Counted from the stretch's first letter, positions 17,978-27,843 are shown. The stretch: DNA of 64,000 nucleotides from Marinirhabdus gelatinilytica (GCF_003353425.1 NZ_QRAO01000002.1:296496-360495), one strand, 5' to 3'. The notes: generated by a model not told the origin, from the sequence alone. Numbers and translations are program-made.

Positions 17978-19000
17978 TTATTTTTCTTCTGAATTTGATG
18001 TATCCTCAGCTTCTTGTGCTTTTTTGGATTTGGTTTTCTTGTGTGTAGTGACCTTATTTTCCAAATCTTCTCTTGCCTCTTTCAAGTCATGGGCATTTTG
18101 AATTTCAACTTGGGTTGGGAACGGTAAATCTATACCGGCATCGTCCATGGCTTTTTGTGTATCGTGTAATACCTTGCTCCATACATGTACAACACTAGCT
18201 CTATCACTTTTGGTCCACCACCTAACGCGTATGGTTAACCAACTATCGGCCTGGTCCCAAACTAAAGTTTCTACTGGTTTTTCGGAGGTAACCCCTTCTA
18301 CCTTTTCAATGGTTTCCTTCAATATTTTCATAGCCTCCATGTAGTTTTCGTCATAGCCTAATCCTACATCGTATTGGGAACGAATATATTCGTGGGCCGT
18401 TTTCACTACTACCGATGTATTGTAAACCGTATTGTTTGGAATTACCACTCTTTGTCCGTCGTAGGTTTTGATTATGGTGGCTCTGGTTTTAATCTTTTCA
18501 ACAGTGCCCTCATAATTATTCACGATGATCTGGTCGCCAATTTCAAACGGTTGGCGTAGTAGTATAAGGATTCCTGCCAACCAGTTTTGCAAAATATCCT
18601 GAAATGCAAAACCAATCGCTACAGACGAAACCCCCATACCTGCAATTAAATCTGCAGGACTTAAATTGGGCGCCATAATAGTTAGCGCAATGGCAATACC
18701 ACCTATCATCACTAAGTATCTTGTGAAAGCTCCCAATAAATCACCAAAGTTGGCGCGCCCTTTATTTTTAAGCAATCTTTTTACCAACCTTCCAAGCCAT
18801 CGAGAAATGTAAATGAAAGCGATGAGTACTGCAATTCCAATAAGGATGTTAGGAAGGGCTTTTATAAAACTATCCAGCCATTTGTCTAATTTTTCAATTA
18901 TAGATGTTGGATTTACATCTATTTCACCTTCTCTATCTTTGGGACCTGTTACATCTTCTTGTAGCAAAAGAAGATGTATGAAAAGTTTGTTTAGTAGCAT
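17978..19000 (-). CDS. mscS: MscS-type mechanosensitive ion channel
   Basis: 340 residues. Three membrane helices lie at about 48-68, 88-108 and 118-150; the last is the pore helix followed by the family signature GFAFQDILQNWLAGILILLRQ. Beta-domain residues (PFEIGDQIIVNNYEGTVEKI, then VVIPNNTVYNTSV) and an alpha-beta C-terminal vestibule follow. The tail is charged (KKTKSKKAQEAEDTSNSEEK). It opens under membrane tension to release solutes during osmotic downshock. Single gene with its own terminator. Confidence 0.93.
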   Translation of the reverse strand: MLLNKLFIHLLLLQEDVTGPKDREGEIDVNPTSIIEKLDKWLDSFIKALPNILIGIAVLIAFIYISRWLGRLVKRLLKNKGRANFGDLLGAFTRYLVMIGGIAIALTIMAPNLSPADLIAGMGVSSVAIGFAFQDILQNWLAGILILLRQPFEIGDQIIVNNYEGTVEKIKTRATIIKTYDGQRVVIPNNTVYNTSVVVKTAHEYIRSQYDVGLGYDENYMEAMKILKETIEKVEGVTSEKPVETLVWDQADSWLTIRVRWWTKSDRASVVHVWSKVLHDTQKAMDDAGIDLPFPTQVEIQNAHDLKEAREDLENKVTTHKKTKSKKAQEAEDTSNSEEK

Positions 19001-19134
19001 ATTGTTGAAGTTTTCAGCAAATTAAAGCTTCAGTTTGGCACTTGTTCTTAACAAATTCGTAAATTTTTATCTTCTAACTTTTGTTTAACAAATTACCATA
19101 GCTGCTTCAACGTAATATTCCGTATTTTTAGAAG

Positions 19135-20274
19135 ATGAAAAAAAGTCCTCCCAAGACAGGTTTTGTATTTACTAAGCACAATCCCAAGGAACAATCTATT
19201 TTCGATAGGCTTTTTGAGATATTCCAAGAGCTTATCACACATACTTCGGGCGATTTTGACGAAGCCATAGATTGGTTGCGCCAGTTGGACGAGGAATACA
19301 AGCTGACCACACCAGACTATACCATAGACGATTTTATCCAAGAGTTGAAAGATCGTGGCTTTATTCGTGAAGTGTTTAGGCCTGACGGTTCGGGTAATGG
19401 TAAGGGTGACGGCAAGGTTTCTATTACTGAAAAGTTAGAGCGTGCCCTCAGGAAACGTTCGTTGGAACAGATCTTTGGAAAACTGAAACGTGCTGCCAGT
19501 GGAAACCATAAAACGAAATATCGTGGCAAGGGAGACGAGCAATCGGGTGAGTTCCGAAGCTATCAGTTCGGCGATGCCTTGGAGCGAATCTCGATGACTG
19601 AAAGTTTGAAAAATGCACAGATCAATCACGGGTTTGAAAATTTCAGAATGACCGAAAATGATTTGGTTGTCGAAGAAACCATGTTCAAGGCACAAATGAG
19701 TACGGTATTGATGATCGATATTAGCCACAGTATGATTCTTTACGGTGAAGACAGAATCACCCCCGCCAAAAAAGTAGCAATGGCCCTGGCCGAACTTATT
19801 ACCACCAGATATCCAAAGGACACCTTAGATATTTTGGTTTTTGGAAATGATGCTTGGCCCATAAAAATAAAAGACCTTCCGTATTTAAATGTTGGCCCCT
19901 ATCACACCAATACCGTAGCTGGACTACAGCTCGCTATGGATATGCTGCGCCGGAAAAAAAACACCAACAAACAGATTTTTATGATCACCGATGGTAAGCC
20001 CAGCTGCCTGAGGTTGCCCGATGGGCGATATTATAAAAACAGTGTTGGTTTGGACGAGTATATCGTGAACAAATGTTATATGATGGCTGCACAGGCCAGA
20101 AAATTACATATCCCCATTACCACGTTTATGATTGCCAGCGATCCCTATTTACAACAGTTTGTGGACCATTTTACCGAAGCCAACCAAGGCAAGGCATTTT
20201 ACACAGGACTGCAAGGTTTGGGAGAAATGATCTTTACAGATTACGAGAATAACAGAAAACGAAAAATAAGATAA
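19135..20274 (+). CDS. VWA domain protein (CoxE-like), partner of MoxR-type ATPase
   Basis: 379 residues, cytoplasmic. The N-terminal 170 residues are helical and charged (RGFIREVFR, ALRKRSLEQIFGKLKRAA). The C-terminal VWA domain carries a complete MIDAS: DISHSM (DxSxS), then TNTVAGLQLA with the conserved Thr, and TDGKPS. VWA proteins of this kind bind Mg and work with an AAA+ ATPase in metal insertion or protein remodelling. The ATPase gene follows 91 bp downstream on the same strand, supporting a pair. The target complex cannot be named. Confidence 0.88.
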   Translation: MKKSPPKTGFVFTKHNPKEQSIFDRLFEIFQELITHTSGDFDEAIDWLRQLDEEYKLTTPDYTIDDFIQELKDRGFIREVFRPDGSGNGKGDGKVSITEKLERALRKRSLEQIFGKLKRAASGNHKTKYRGKGDEQSGEFRSYQFGDALERISMTESLKNAQINHGFENFRMTENDLVVEETMFKAQMSTVLMIDISHSMILYGEDRITPAKKVAMALAELITTRYPKDTLDILVFGNDAWPIKIKDLPYLNVGPYHTNTVAGLQLAMDMLRRKKNTNKQIFMITDGKPSCLRLPDGRYYKNSVGLDEYIVNKCYMMAAQARKLHIPITTFMIASDPYLQQFVDHFTEANQGKAFYTGLQGLGEMIFTDYENNRKRKIR

Positions 20275-20281
20275 TAGAATT

Positions 20282-20328
20282 CCCCTGAGGGGAGTAGGGG
20301 GATGTAGCATTTGAGTGGGCATCCCACT
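20282..20328. repeat. GC-rich small inverted repeats between VWA and MoxR genes
   Basis: CCCCTGAGGGG (20282-20292) and AGTGGGCATCCCACT (20314-20328) are perfect short palindromic hairpins in an otherwise noncoding 91-bp gap. They resemble the short G/C-rich intergenic elements common in Bacteroidota. No T run follows, so a terminator is unlikely. Confidence 0.5.
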
Positions 20329-20365
20329 AACTTACCTCAAGAGGAGCCCCCATTTTTAGTAAGAT

Positions 20366-21832
20366 ATGAAAACACAAAACATAAAAACCTTAGCCCAACT
20401 TAAAAAAGCTGGCTACAGCTATAAACCAATCAAAGAAGAACTGCGCCAAAACCTGCTTCAGAAATTAATGCGCAAAGAAGTGGTTTTTGAGGGTATCCAC
20501 GGTTATGAATATACCGTAATACCCGAGCTGGAACGCGCTATCCTCTCTAAGCACAACATCAACCTGTTAGGGTTACGAGGACAGGCCAAGACACGCTTGG
20601 CCCGGCAAATGGTATCGTTGTTGGATGAAATTGTACCTATTGTGGAAGGAAGCGAAATAAATGATGATCCTTTGCAACCAATTTCCCGTTATGCCAAGGA
20701 ACTGATTGCTGAAAAAGGTGACGATACTCCCATTGCGTGGTTGCACCGTGACGATCGTTTTGCTGAAAAGCTTGCAACCCCAGATGTTACAGTGGCCGAT
20801 ATTGTTGGCGATGTGGACCCCATAAAAGCGGCTAACCTGAAATTAACGTATGCCGATGATCGTGTGATCCATTTTGGGATGATCCCACGTGCCAACCGTT
20901 GTATTTTTGTGATCAACGAGTTGCCTGATTTGCAGGCCCGTATCCAAGTGGCGTTGTTCAATATTTTACAGGAAGGCGACATACAAATTCGAGGGTTTAA
21001 ACTACGGTTGCCCATGGATATCCAGTTTGTGTTTACCGCAAACCCTGAAGACTACACCAATCGTGGTAGCATTGTAACACCACTCAAAGACAGGATTGGT
21101 TCCCAGATCTTGACGCACTATCCGGAAAGCTTAGAGATAGCCCGCACCATTACCGAACAGGAAACCGCTGTTGCCCAAGCTGAAAAGCCGAATGTATATG
21201 TCCCAGATTTAGCAAAAGATATTTTGGAACAGATAAGCTTTGAAGCCCGTGAAAGTGAATTTATAGATTCAAAAAGTGGGGTGAGTGCAAGGTTAAGTAT
21301 TACGGCATTTGAAAACCTCTTGAGTACTGCAGAACGTCGCGCTTTGATGAATGGCGATAAAGAGACCACCGTGCGACTGAGTGATTTTATGGGCATAGTT
21401 CCAGCAATTACCGGAAAAGTAGAACTGGTATATGAAGGTGAACAGGAAGGCGCCAGCGAAGTGGCCAAGCAGCTCATTGCCGATGCTGTAAAAACCGAAT
21501 TTTTAAATTATTTCCCTAAAATTGAAAAGTTACAAAAAGAAGGCGACCCAGACGCTTATGAAGACGTAGTGGCCTGGTTCTTTGAACAATCTGGCGGGTT
21601 TGAGCTATTGGACACCCACGATGACAACGAATTCAGGATGCAGCTGGATAGGGTAGAACCCTTGGATGAAGTATTGGATGCTTTTGTTGACGACGTTTCT
21701 AAAGAAGAACGAGCCTTTTTTAAGGAAGTCATCCTTTGGGCATTGGTGGAATTCAAGAAATTGAGTAAATACAGTTTGAGTGATGGACTTCGGTTTAAGG
21801 ACGTGTATGGGGGGTATATAAGTGGGCTGTAA
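20366..21832 (+). CDS. MoxR/Mg-chelatase-like AAA+ ATPase
   Basis: 488 residues. Walker A is the variant GLRGQAKTRLA near residue 70; Walker B is CIFVINELPDL; the sensor region FTANPEDYTNRG follows. This matches the magnesium-chelatase subunit I/MoxR branch of AAA+ proteins. The C-terminal 200 residues are helical, with a lid-like domain. It works by ATP-driven remodelling together with a VWA partner, here the gene immediately upstream. Cytoplasmic. The cargo is unknown. Confidence 0.9.
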   Translation: MKTQNIKTLAQLKKAGYSYKPIKEELRQNLLQKLMRKEVVFEGIHGYEYTVIPELERAILSKHNINLLGLRGQAKTRLARQMVSLLDEIVPIVEGSEINDDPLQPISRYAKELIAEKGDDTPIAWLHRDDRFAEKLATPDVTVADIVGDVDPIKAANLKLTYADDRVIHFGMIPRANRCIFVINELPDLQARIQVALFNILQEGDIQIRGFKLRLPMDIQFVFTANPEDYTNRGSIVTPLKDRIGSQILTHYPESLEIARTITEQETAVAQAEKPNVYVPDLAKDILEQISFEARESEFIDSKSGVSARLSITAFENLLSTAERRALMNGDKETTVRLSDFMGIVPAITGKVELVYEGEQEGASEVAKQLIADAVKTEFLNYFPKIEKLQKEGDPDAYEDVVAWFFEQSGGFELLDTHDDNEFRMQLDRVEPLDEVLDAFVDDVSKEERAFFKEVILWALVEFKKLSKYSLSDGLRFKDVYGGYISGL

Positions 21833-21926
21833 TATAGCAGGTAGTTGATAAATGGTAGGAAGACCGCCGCAACAGACTAGTAGGATATGGGCTGTTGTAG
21901 CATTTCGCCTAACGTTTTTTCGATTT

Positions 21927-23000
21927 CTATTTTCTGCTTATGTGTTGAAATGCTTCTATTAAAACCGAATCGTGCTTGTCCTTAACGTCTTGTAAGGTAT
22001 TTTTAACCTCGATATCCACTGGAGTACCGTAGCCTTCAAAATTGTTTTTTTGTGAGTCTAAATAGCGTTGATAACTCAACGTGACTACCCAACCATTAGG
22101 TAACTTTTTTGGCTTCATATTACTATAGCTACCATTAGAGGATTCTCCAATTAACGTAACATTATCTAAAGCGCTCATGACCATGGTCAATTCATCTGCA
22201 GCACTTACTGTTTGGTCATTCAATAATACCACTACGGGTTTGTTCGTAAACCGATAACGGCCTCTTGGGCCAAAATAATTGGCTCTTAGCTTGCCAAAAC
22301 TGCCATTCTTTCTGTTTTGTTTGTAGTTGCCTAAAATACGTTCTTCTAAAAAGCGGCCTATCACATTATTGGTAAAGCTGGTGTCGCCACCCATATTGAA
22401 CCTAACATCTAAAATTACTGCATCAAGATCCTCAAATTCTTTGAAAATTTTATTCAGCAAAGAAGAAGTCAATTCAAAATTGAAACTTTTGTGAGAACTG
22501 AAACTACGAGTATAGCGTAAGTACCCCATAGTTTTACTCTTTGCATAAGCGAAAAGCTCTCTTCCTTTATACTCCGGACCGATATATTTTAATGAATCAA
22601 AACCTTTCTCAATGAGGGTATGCTCGGTCATTTCGTTGAACTTAACACGTCTATTTTTTGCAGGTATGGGGCCCAATCGATCGATTATTTCAGAATTTCT
22701 ACCTGCATTGAAAAAAGAATCTATACTTGGAGCACGTAGGTTAACATGATCGTCACGAAAATCTGAAAGCATTGTCTTCATATATCTGAACAACGTAGTG
22801 TCGGCCGTCTGCGGATTTATTTGCACGTGGTATTTTTCATAACGAGCTTTCCAATCAATGTTCTTTTCTTTAAAACTTGCGTAATTGTTATTGAAGAAAT
22901 TCCAGAATTTCTCGAAAGATTGAACGGGTTTATTTTCGTTTGTTTGGGCCTTTACAGGATACGTCATTAGAAATACGGCTATAAAAAAACACTTTTTCAT
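21927..23000 (-). CDS. S41 family (C-terminal-processing-like) peptidase
   Basis: 357 residues from the ATG at 23000, which gives a clean signal peptide (MKKCFFIAVFLMTYPVKAQ); the frame is open 12 codons further but that extension breaks the signal. The helical N-terminal part (FWNFFNNNYASFKEKNIDW) and the catalytic domain are typical of S41 proteins: DLDAVILDVRFNMGGD, and VVLLNDQTVSAADELTMVMS, where the nucleophile Ser follows TV. ESSNGSYS and a late Y-rich strand complete the fold. It probably acts on periplasmic peptides. The upstream TauE gene ends 25 bp away. Confidence 0.88.
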   Translation of the reverse strand: MKKCFFIAVFLMTYPVKAQTNENKPVQSFEKFWNFFNNNYASFKEKNIDWKARYEKYHVQINPQTADTTLFRYMKTMLSDFRDDHVNLRAPSIDSFFNAGRNSEIIDRLGPIPAKNRRVKFNEMTEHTLIEKGFDSLKYIGPEYKGRELFAYAKSKTMGYLRYTRSFSSHKSFNFELTSSLLNKIFKEFEDLDAVILDVRFNMGGDTSFTNNVIGRFLEERILGNYKQNRKNGSFGKLRANYFGPRGRYRFTNKPVVVLLNDQTVSAADELTMVMSALDNVTLIGESSNGSYSNMKPKKLPNGWVVTLSYQRYLDSQKNNFEGYGTPVDIEVKNTLQDVKDKHDSVLIEAFQHISRK

Positions 23001-23025
23001 AGTTCTAAAGTACAAATTTTGATTT

Positions 23026-23787
23026 TTATAGTTCACTTACTGCTTTAATTATCAAAACAACCCCACTAATCACCATTATGGCAATGAGCCAGCGTCTAAA
23101 CTGTAATTTGCTCATACGTTTCAGCAGCCATTTTCCTATTAGGTTTCCTAAAATTGCTCCCAATCCTACGGCACTGCCCAAGATCCAGAGTTCTTTTGTC
23201 ATAAGCCCAAAAAAAGTATAACTACCTAGTTGCGCGATACCCAAAAAGAAACTCTGCGCGCTTTTGGTACCTATGAGTTCTTCCTTGTCGATACCAACAT
23301 TCAGTAGAAAGGGATTCAGGATTGGTCCCATCCCGCCCGTAAAGGTGCCAATTACCGAAATAAAAAAGCCAAGTGGGATAAAATACCATAGCTCTACCTT
23401 GAATGAGCGGTCTTTTTTCCCAAACCTATACTGGAAGAATGTGCTTATCAAGAACAATCCCACTACAATCTGTATCCAGTATATCTTCACCTCTGCAAAC
23501 AGCCAAGCGGCAGTTAGCGCCCCTAGCATTGCCGAGGGTACATAATACCAGAAGACCGTCCAGTTTATATGCTTCCAAAATATAATGATACGGGAAGGAC
23601 GGCTTATAAAACTCCCCAAGTTAATTACCTGTGCTGTTTTTGATGTTCCAATTAGAAAGTTGAGGATAGGTATTTGCATTAAGGCCCCACCACCACCACT
23701 AATGGTAGATAGGGTAAAGGCAGCTGCTCCTAAGAAGAAAAGACCGAGCAATAACCAGATAGATATTTCAGCAAAAAAATGTTCCAT
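23026..23787 (-). CDS. TauE/SafE family sulfite/anion exporter-type membrane protein
   Basis: 253 residues with about eight hydrophobic helices (IWLLLGLFFLGAAAFTLS, FWYYVPSAMLGALTAAWLF, IVVGLFLISTFF, LWYFIPLGFFISVIGTFTGG, ending in WLIAIMVISGVVLIIKA). The glycine-rich stretches GTFTGGMGPILNP and FTLSTISGGGGALMQIP are the internal-repeat signatures of TauE/SafE. Members export sulfite, sulfoacetate or other small anions. The substrate is not predictable. The terminator of the upstream LysM gene ends immediately before its ATG. Confidence 0.88.
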   Translation of the reverse strand: MEHFFAEISIWLLLGLFFLGAAAFTLSTISGGGGALMQIPILNFLIGTSKTAQVINLGSFISRPSRIIIFWKHINWTVFWYYVPSAMLGALTAAWLFAEVKIYWIQIVVGLFLISTFFQYRFGKKDRSFKVELWYFIPLGFFISVIGTFTGGMGPILNPFLLNVGIDKEELIGTKSAQSFFLGIAQLGSYTFFGLMTKELWILGSAVGLGAILGNLIGKWLLKRMSKLQFRRWLIAIMVISGVVLIIKAVSEL

Positions 23788-23812
23788 AAAAAATCCCGCT
23801 CAGGGCGGGATT
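23788..23812 (-). terminator. Terminator of the LysM gene abutting the TauE start
   Basis: AATCCCGC (23792-23799) pairs with GCGGGATT (23805-23812). On the minus strand the hairpin is followed by a T run that joins the ATG of the TauE gene (TTTTTTATGG). Confidence 0.75.
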
Positions 23813-23835
23813 AAAATTACAATTTTTTATGTGTT

Positions 23836-24213
23836 CTATAAGTTTGGGATTACCAGTTCTTGTCCAGGGTGGATCATATCTGGATTATCCAGTTTATCAC
23901 GGTTGGCCTCGAATATAGCATTATACTTCATAGGATCACCGTAGTAATGCTTAGCTATTTTACTCAACGACTCTCCACTTTCAACTTCGTGACGGGCATA
24001 AACTGTAGTATCTGCTACATCTATATCGGCCATAATATCATTCGGATTTTCGCCGCCCGACTTTTTTATCTCGTCCCATAAAAGGTTTTTTTCATATTGT
24101 GTGTTTGCCACTCCCTTAATGTGGAGCTTGTCCCCTTCTACTTTTACGTCGCCATTTTGGATTTTTAGTTTTTCCCCAAGATTCAGAACGTTTTGATATT
24201 TTGCTTTTACCAT
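23836..24213 (-). CDS. LysM domain protein (Kbp/YgaU-like)
   Basis: 125 residues. The N-terminal 60 residues look like a shortened BON-type segment (NGDVKVEGDKLHIKGVANTQYEKNLLWDEI), and the C-terminal 50 residues are a LysM domain (HEVESGESLSKIAKHYYGDPMKY to HPGQELVIP). The closest architecture is E. coli Kbp/YgaU, a small cytoplasmic BON-LysM potassium-binding protein. No signal peptide is present, which agrees with that comparison. Single gene with its own terminator. Confidence 0.88.
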   Translation of the reverse strand: MVKAKYQNVLNLGEKLKIQNGDVKVEGDKLHIKGVANTQYEKNLLWDEIKKSGGENPNDIMADIDVADTTVYARHEVESGESLSKIAKHYYGDPMKYNAIFEANRDKLDNPDMIHPGQELVIPNL

Positions 24214-24383
24214 GATTTTAATGTTTGATTATGACTTTAAATATACAAACTTTGGTGGTTATTTGTAGGCTTTGGGATTACTTTTACGTTAAACTTTGTT
24301 AAAGAGCCATAGAGGCAAATAAAATGGTAAATATTTAACTAAAAATTAGTGAAACCTTAATATCGAATACAGAACCCTAGACA

Positions 24384-24391
24384 TATATTTG
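24384..24391 (+). promoter_or_regulatory. Probable -7 element of the fasciclin gene
   Basis: TATATTTG, a perfect TAnnTTTG, lies 29 bases before the ATG. No clear TTG is seen at the right distance upstream (a TTA lies at 24357). Confidence 0.4.
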
Positions 24392-24420
24392 TTCCATTAA
24401 ATCTTAAAACCAACATTATT

Positions 24421-25050
24421 ATGAAATTGAATAAAATTTTTATGTCATTGGCTGTAGTAGCATTTTTGTTTGCATCTTGTGACGATACTAAGAAAAAAGA
24501 AGCTGAAGCCAAGGCAGAAGCCGAGAAAATGGAAATGGAAGCCATGAAAAAAGCTGAAGAAGAAGCTGAGGCTATGGAAATGGAAAAAATGGAAATGCAA
24601 AAGAATTCTATTGCTTCCAAAGCTATGGCAAACCCAAACTATTCAACTTTGGTAGCTGCTTTAAAACAAGCTGATCTAGCACAAACATTTATGGAACCAG
24701 GTGAATATACAGTATTTGCCCCAACCAACGATGCTTTTGCAAAAGTACCAAAGGCAACAATGGACAATTTAATGAAGCCAGAAAATAAGCAACAGCTACA
24801 AAACTTGTTAAAGTATCACGTAGTTAAGGGTGAGTGGAAAGCCGATGCCGTTGTAAAAGCAATTAACGATAACGATAACGCTTACAATGTAACTACCCTA
24901 GCTGGAGAAAACCTAGTATTATCCTTAAAAGATGGTAATGTAATGGTTAAGGACTCTAAAGGAAAAATGGCTATGGTTGAAAACGCAGATATGGACGCTT
25001 CTAATGGAGTTATCCACGGAGTGAACACTGTGTTGATGCCAAAAATGTAA
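24421..25050 (+). CDS. Fasciclin (FAS1) domain lipoprotein
   Basis: 209 residues. A lipobox (AFLFASC, Cys near residue 20) is followed by a strongly charged helix of about 40 residues rich in K, E, A and M, a likely coiled coil. The FAS1 domain then spans about 70-208, with both conserved boxes: YTVFAPTNDAFAKVP, and DASNGVIHGVNTVLMP. FAS1 domains mediate adhesion or surface binding. The charged stalk probably holds the domain away from the membrane. Own promoter and strong terminator. Confidence 0.93.
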   Translation: MKLNKIFMSLAVVAFLFASCDDTKKKEAEAKAEAEKMEMEAMKKAEEEAEAMEMEKMEMQKNSIASKAMANPNYSTLVAALKQADLAQTFMEPGEYTVFAPTNDAFAKVPKATMDNLMKPENKQQLQNLLKYHVVKGEWKADAVVKAINDNDNAYNVTTLAGENLVLSLKDGNVMVKDSKGKMAMVENADMDASNGVIHGVNTVLMPKM

Positions 25051-25073
25051 GAATTTTAAACTTGTTTAAATGT

Positions 25074-25103
25074 AACCGCTTAATATACTTAAGCGGTTTT
25101 TTT
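25074..25103 (+). terminator. Terminator of the fasciclin gene
   Basis: AACCGCTTAA (25074-25083), loop TATAC, TTAAGCGGTT (25089-25098), then a T run: a textbook intrinsic terminator. Confidence 0.9.
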
Positions 25104-25197
25104 GTGACAAAATTTTGTTATAAAGAGCTATTCATCTATACTCAATTTTACACATATTTTAATACCTTAGAAGAAATTAAACCTATACACAAAAATC

Positions 25198-26256
25198 ATG
25201 ATGGGAAAAAATAAGAAAATACTATACACGTGTACCGCTTCTTTGCTGCTATTAATCCTTATTGTGTATGTTTTAGTTGTTGCTAAATCCTTCTTAGCGC
25301 CCTTAACTGTTGCGATTATATTAACCTTGTTGTTGGCACCCATAGTGAGAAAACTGGAGCAGTGGAATGTTCCTAAAAACCTAGCTGCTTTGCTCACAAC
25401 CTTAGCATCTTTACTAGTGTCTTTCGGTTTTTTCCTTTTGGTAATCGTTCAGACCAATAATGTTGTTGAACAGTGGGACACCATACAGGAAACCATGCAG
25501 CCCAAGATTGTAAACGCTACAGATTTTTTAATCGAAAACACCCCCGTGACACAGAAAAAAATTGATGGGTTAAAAAATAAGTTGAGCAGCTTCAGGATTT
25601 TGGGATCTACAAAACAAGCCAATAGTGCTGTAACCTATTTGTCCAGTATCGTTAACTTTTTGGGGATCTATTTGCTGGTGTTTATTTATATATTTTTTAT
25701 GCTCAGGTTTCGGTTGAAATTTAAGAAATTCATATTAAAATTTTTTGATGACGAACAGCAGAGCGAGGTGAAATCTACCTTACAGCAAATTACCAATGTT
25801 GCGCAAGGATACCTTATTGGAAAATTGAAACTAATAGGTATCCTGGCAGTGGTGTATAGTATAGGATTGGGGATTTCGGGGGTAAATAATTTTATTCTGG
25901 TAGCGCTTATCTCTGCACTTCTTACAATTATTCCTTACTTAGGAAACGTAATAGGTTATTGCTTGGCATTAATATTTGGTTACCTAGTTCAAGGAGATAT
26001 GTCCGTTTTAATTGGGGTGAGCGTCACCTTTGTAGTAGCACAGTTTATTGAAAGTTATATTTTGCAACCCTACATTATTGGAAACGATGTAGATGTAAAT
26101 CCGTTTTTTGTGATTCTTGCGGTAATCGCATCCAATTTAATATGGGGTGTGGCGGGCATGGTGGTTGCCATTCCCATATTGGGCATTATCAATGTGGTGT
26201 TCCTTCATGTGCCAGGTTTAAAACCGTTTGGATTCTTGATCAAGAAAACCGAATAG
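25198..26256 (+). CDS. AI-2E family transporter (PerM/YhhT-like)
   Basis: 352 residues with the family's helix pattern: two helices at the N-terminus (LLLLILIVYVLVVAKSFLAP, TVAIILTLLLAPIV), a third (LLVSFGFFLLVIVQ), a soluble loop, then several helices to the end. The family segment ALISALLTIIPYLGNVIGY is clear, and VNPFFVILAVIASNLIWGVAGMVVAIP forms the conserved end. Some members export the AI-2 signal, others act as Na/H antiporters or are uncharacterised. ATG at 25198 or 25201 both fit. Confidence 0.88.
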   Translation: MMGKNKKILYTCTASLLLLILIVYVLVVAKSFLAPLTVAIILTLLLAPIVRKLEQWNVPKNLAALLTTLASLLVSFGFFLLVIVQTNNVVEQWDTIQETMQPKIVNATDFLIENTPVTQKKIDGLKNKLSSFRILGSTKQANSAVTYLSSIVNFLGIYLLVFIYIFFMLRFRLKFKKFILKFFDDEQQSEVKSTLQQITNVAQGYLIGKLKLIGILAVVYSIGLGISGVNNFILVALISALLTIIPYLGNVIGYCLALIFGYLVQGDMSVLIGVSVTFVVAQFIESYILQPYIIGNDVDVNPFFVILAVIASNLIWGVAGMVVAIPILGIINVVFLHVPGLKPFGFLIKKTE

Positions 26257-26262
26257 AGACTA

Positions 26263-26916
26263 TTAGTTTCCCTTTTTATAGTCTGCCAAGAACTTTTCAA
26301 GGCCTATATCCGTTAATGGGTGTTTGAGCAACCCCTCAATAGAGGATAGGGGGCCTGTCATTACATCGGCACCTATTTTGGCACATTCCAGCACGTGCAT
26401 AGTATGGCGTATGGAGGCTGCTAGTATTTCAGTCTCGAAGCCGTAGTTGTCGTAAATCAATCGTATTTCGGCAATGAGGTTAAGACCGTCTGTCGATATA
26501 TCGTCTAAACGTCCTATAAATGGGGAGACATATGTGGCCCCAGCTTTAGCGGCCAATAAAGCTTGACCCGCCGAAAATACCAAGGTGCAATTGGTCCTTA
26601 TCTCGTTATCGCTAAAATATTTTATAGCCCTTACCCCTTCCTTTATCATGGGTATTTTTACTACTATTTGGTCGTGGAGTTCGGCCAATTGTTCTCCTTC
26701 TTTTACCATTCCGTCAAAATCTGTAGCAATTACTTCGGCAGAAACATCCCCATCCACGATATTACAAATATCCACATAGTGCTTCAGGATATTGTCGCGT
26801 CCCGTAATCCCTTCTTTCGCCATGAGCGATGGATTTGTAGTTACGCCATCCAAAACCCCCAATTCTTGGGCTTCACGTATCTGGTCTAAATTTGCGGTAT
26901 CTATAAAAAATTTCAT
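26263..26916 (-). CDS. fsa: Fructose-6-phosphate aldolase / small transaldolase
   Basis: 217 residues, the size of the FSA/TalC subfamily rather than full transaldolase (over 310). The start [33 protein letters not shown], the Schiff-base Lys in VVKIPM, and [20 protein letters not shown] with PFIGRLDD are diagnostic. It either cleaves fructose-6-phosphate to dihydroxyacetone and glyceraldehyde-3-phosphate or acts as a transaldolase in the pentose phosphate pathway; the two are hard to tell apart by eye. It converges with the AI-2E gene, 6 bp away. Confidence 0.92.
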   Translation of the reverse strand: MKFFIDTANLDQIREAQELGVLDGVTTNPSLMAKEGITGRDNILKHYVDICNIVDGDVSAEVIATDFDGMVKEGEQLAELHDQIVVKIPMIKEGVRAIKYFSDNEIRTNCTLVFSAGQALLAAKAGATYVSPFIGRLDDISTDGLNLIAEIRLIYDNYGFETEILAASIRHTMHVLECAKIGADVMTGPLSSIEGLLKHPLTDIGLEKFLADYKKGN

Positions 26917-27036
26917 GCTACGATTTTAAAGTTTCAGTAAAAATAAGGAAGATAATCTTCCCTTGAAAATAATGTCAATAAGTTGTGATAAGTAGCTTTA
27001 TGGGAATGGAAGATATAGGTTTCAGCAAACCAAAAT

Positions 27037-27843
27037 TCATAATTTATAATGCCTCATCAACATTTTTTCGTACATCTTTCCAGGCAGTACACGTTTTAGC
27101 ACAATTGAAAATTTTTGAAGAAAGGCACCCACCTTATAGTGTGTCTTTGGGTGCTTGGTCTCGATGATCCTGTGGATCGCTCTGGCCATTTCGGTTGGAT
27201 CTTTCCCTTCGTCTACGTGTTGGTTCATCATCTGTAGTGTATTACCATAGGCTTCCTTATAGGGGGAACCTTCCATAAGAGGCGCGTGGTAACGTCCCGA
27301 TGCTATGTTCGTAGCAAAGTCGCCAGGGGCAATATTGGTCATTTCTACCCCAAACTGTTTTGTTTCCATCCGGTAGGCTTCGGTGGTGACTTCCAGTGCA
27401 GCCTTGGTAGCGCTATAGATACCGCGGTAGGGAAGCCCCATATAGCCCGCGATAGAAGTTACATTAATGATGTGCCCGTTACCTTGTTTACGCATTTGTG
27501 GAAGCACAGCTTTTATCACATGTAACGGACCATAGAAATTGGTCTCAAAAGCATTTCGTATTTCTGGAGTTGGAGTTTCTTCAATTGGGCCCGTGATACC
27601 AACCCCTGCATTATTCACCAACACATCGATAGCTCCTTTTCGACTGATTATTTCGCCAATAGCATTAGCTATGGAATCAGGGTGGGTTACATCCAATTCC
27701 AACAAAGGAAAGGGAACTTCATCCTTATATTTTTCAGGACTCCTACTCGTGCCAAAAACCTGGTATCCTTTATTGTGAAGATACAATCCAACGGTCCTTC
27801 CAATTCCTGAGGATGCACCCGTGATAAAAACAACTTTTGACAT
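27037..27843 (-). CDS. Short-chain dehydrogenase/reductase
   Basis: 268 residues, classical SDR. The NAD(P)-binding motif TGASSGIG is at residues 8-15, NNAGVG at about 87, Ser in VTSIAGYMG and the catalytic pair in YSATK. The cofactor strand is followed by GTSRSPEK, whose basic residues hint at NADPH. The C-terminal part (HRIIETKHPKTHYKVGA, FLQKFSIVLKRVLP) is like the 17-beta-HSD/retinol-dehydrogenase-like group. The substrate is unknown. Confidence 0.9.
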   Translation of the reverse strand: MSKVVFITGASSGIGRTVGLYLHNKGYQVFGTSRSPEKYKDEVPFPLLELDVTHPDSIANAIGEIISRKGAIDVLVNNAGVGITGPIEETPTPEIRNAFETNFYGPLHVIKAVLPQMRKQGNGHIINVTSIAGYMGLPYRGIYSATKAALEVTTEAYRMETKQFGVEMTNIAPGDFATNIASGRYHAPLMEGSPYKEAYGNTLQMMNQHVDEGKDPTEMARAIHRIIETKHPKTHYKVGAFLQKFSIVLKRVLPGKMYEKMLMRHYKL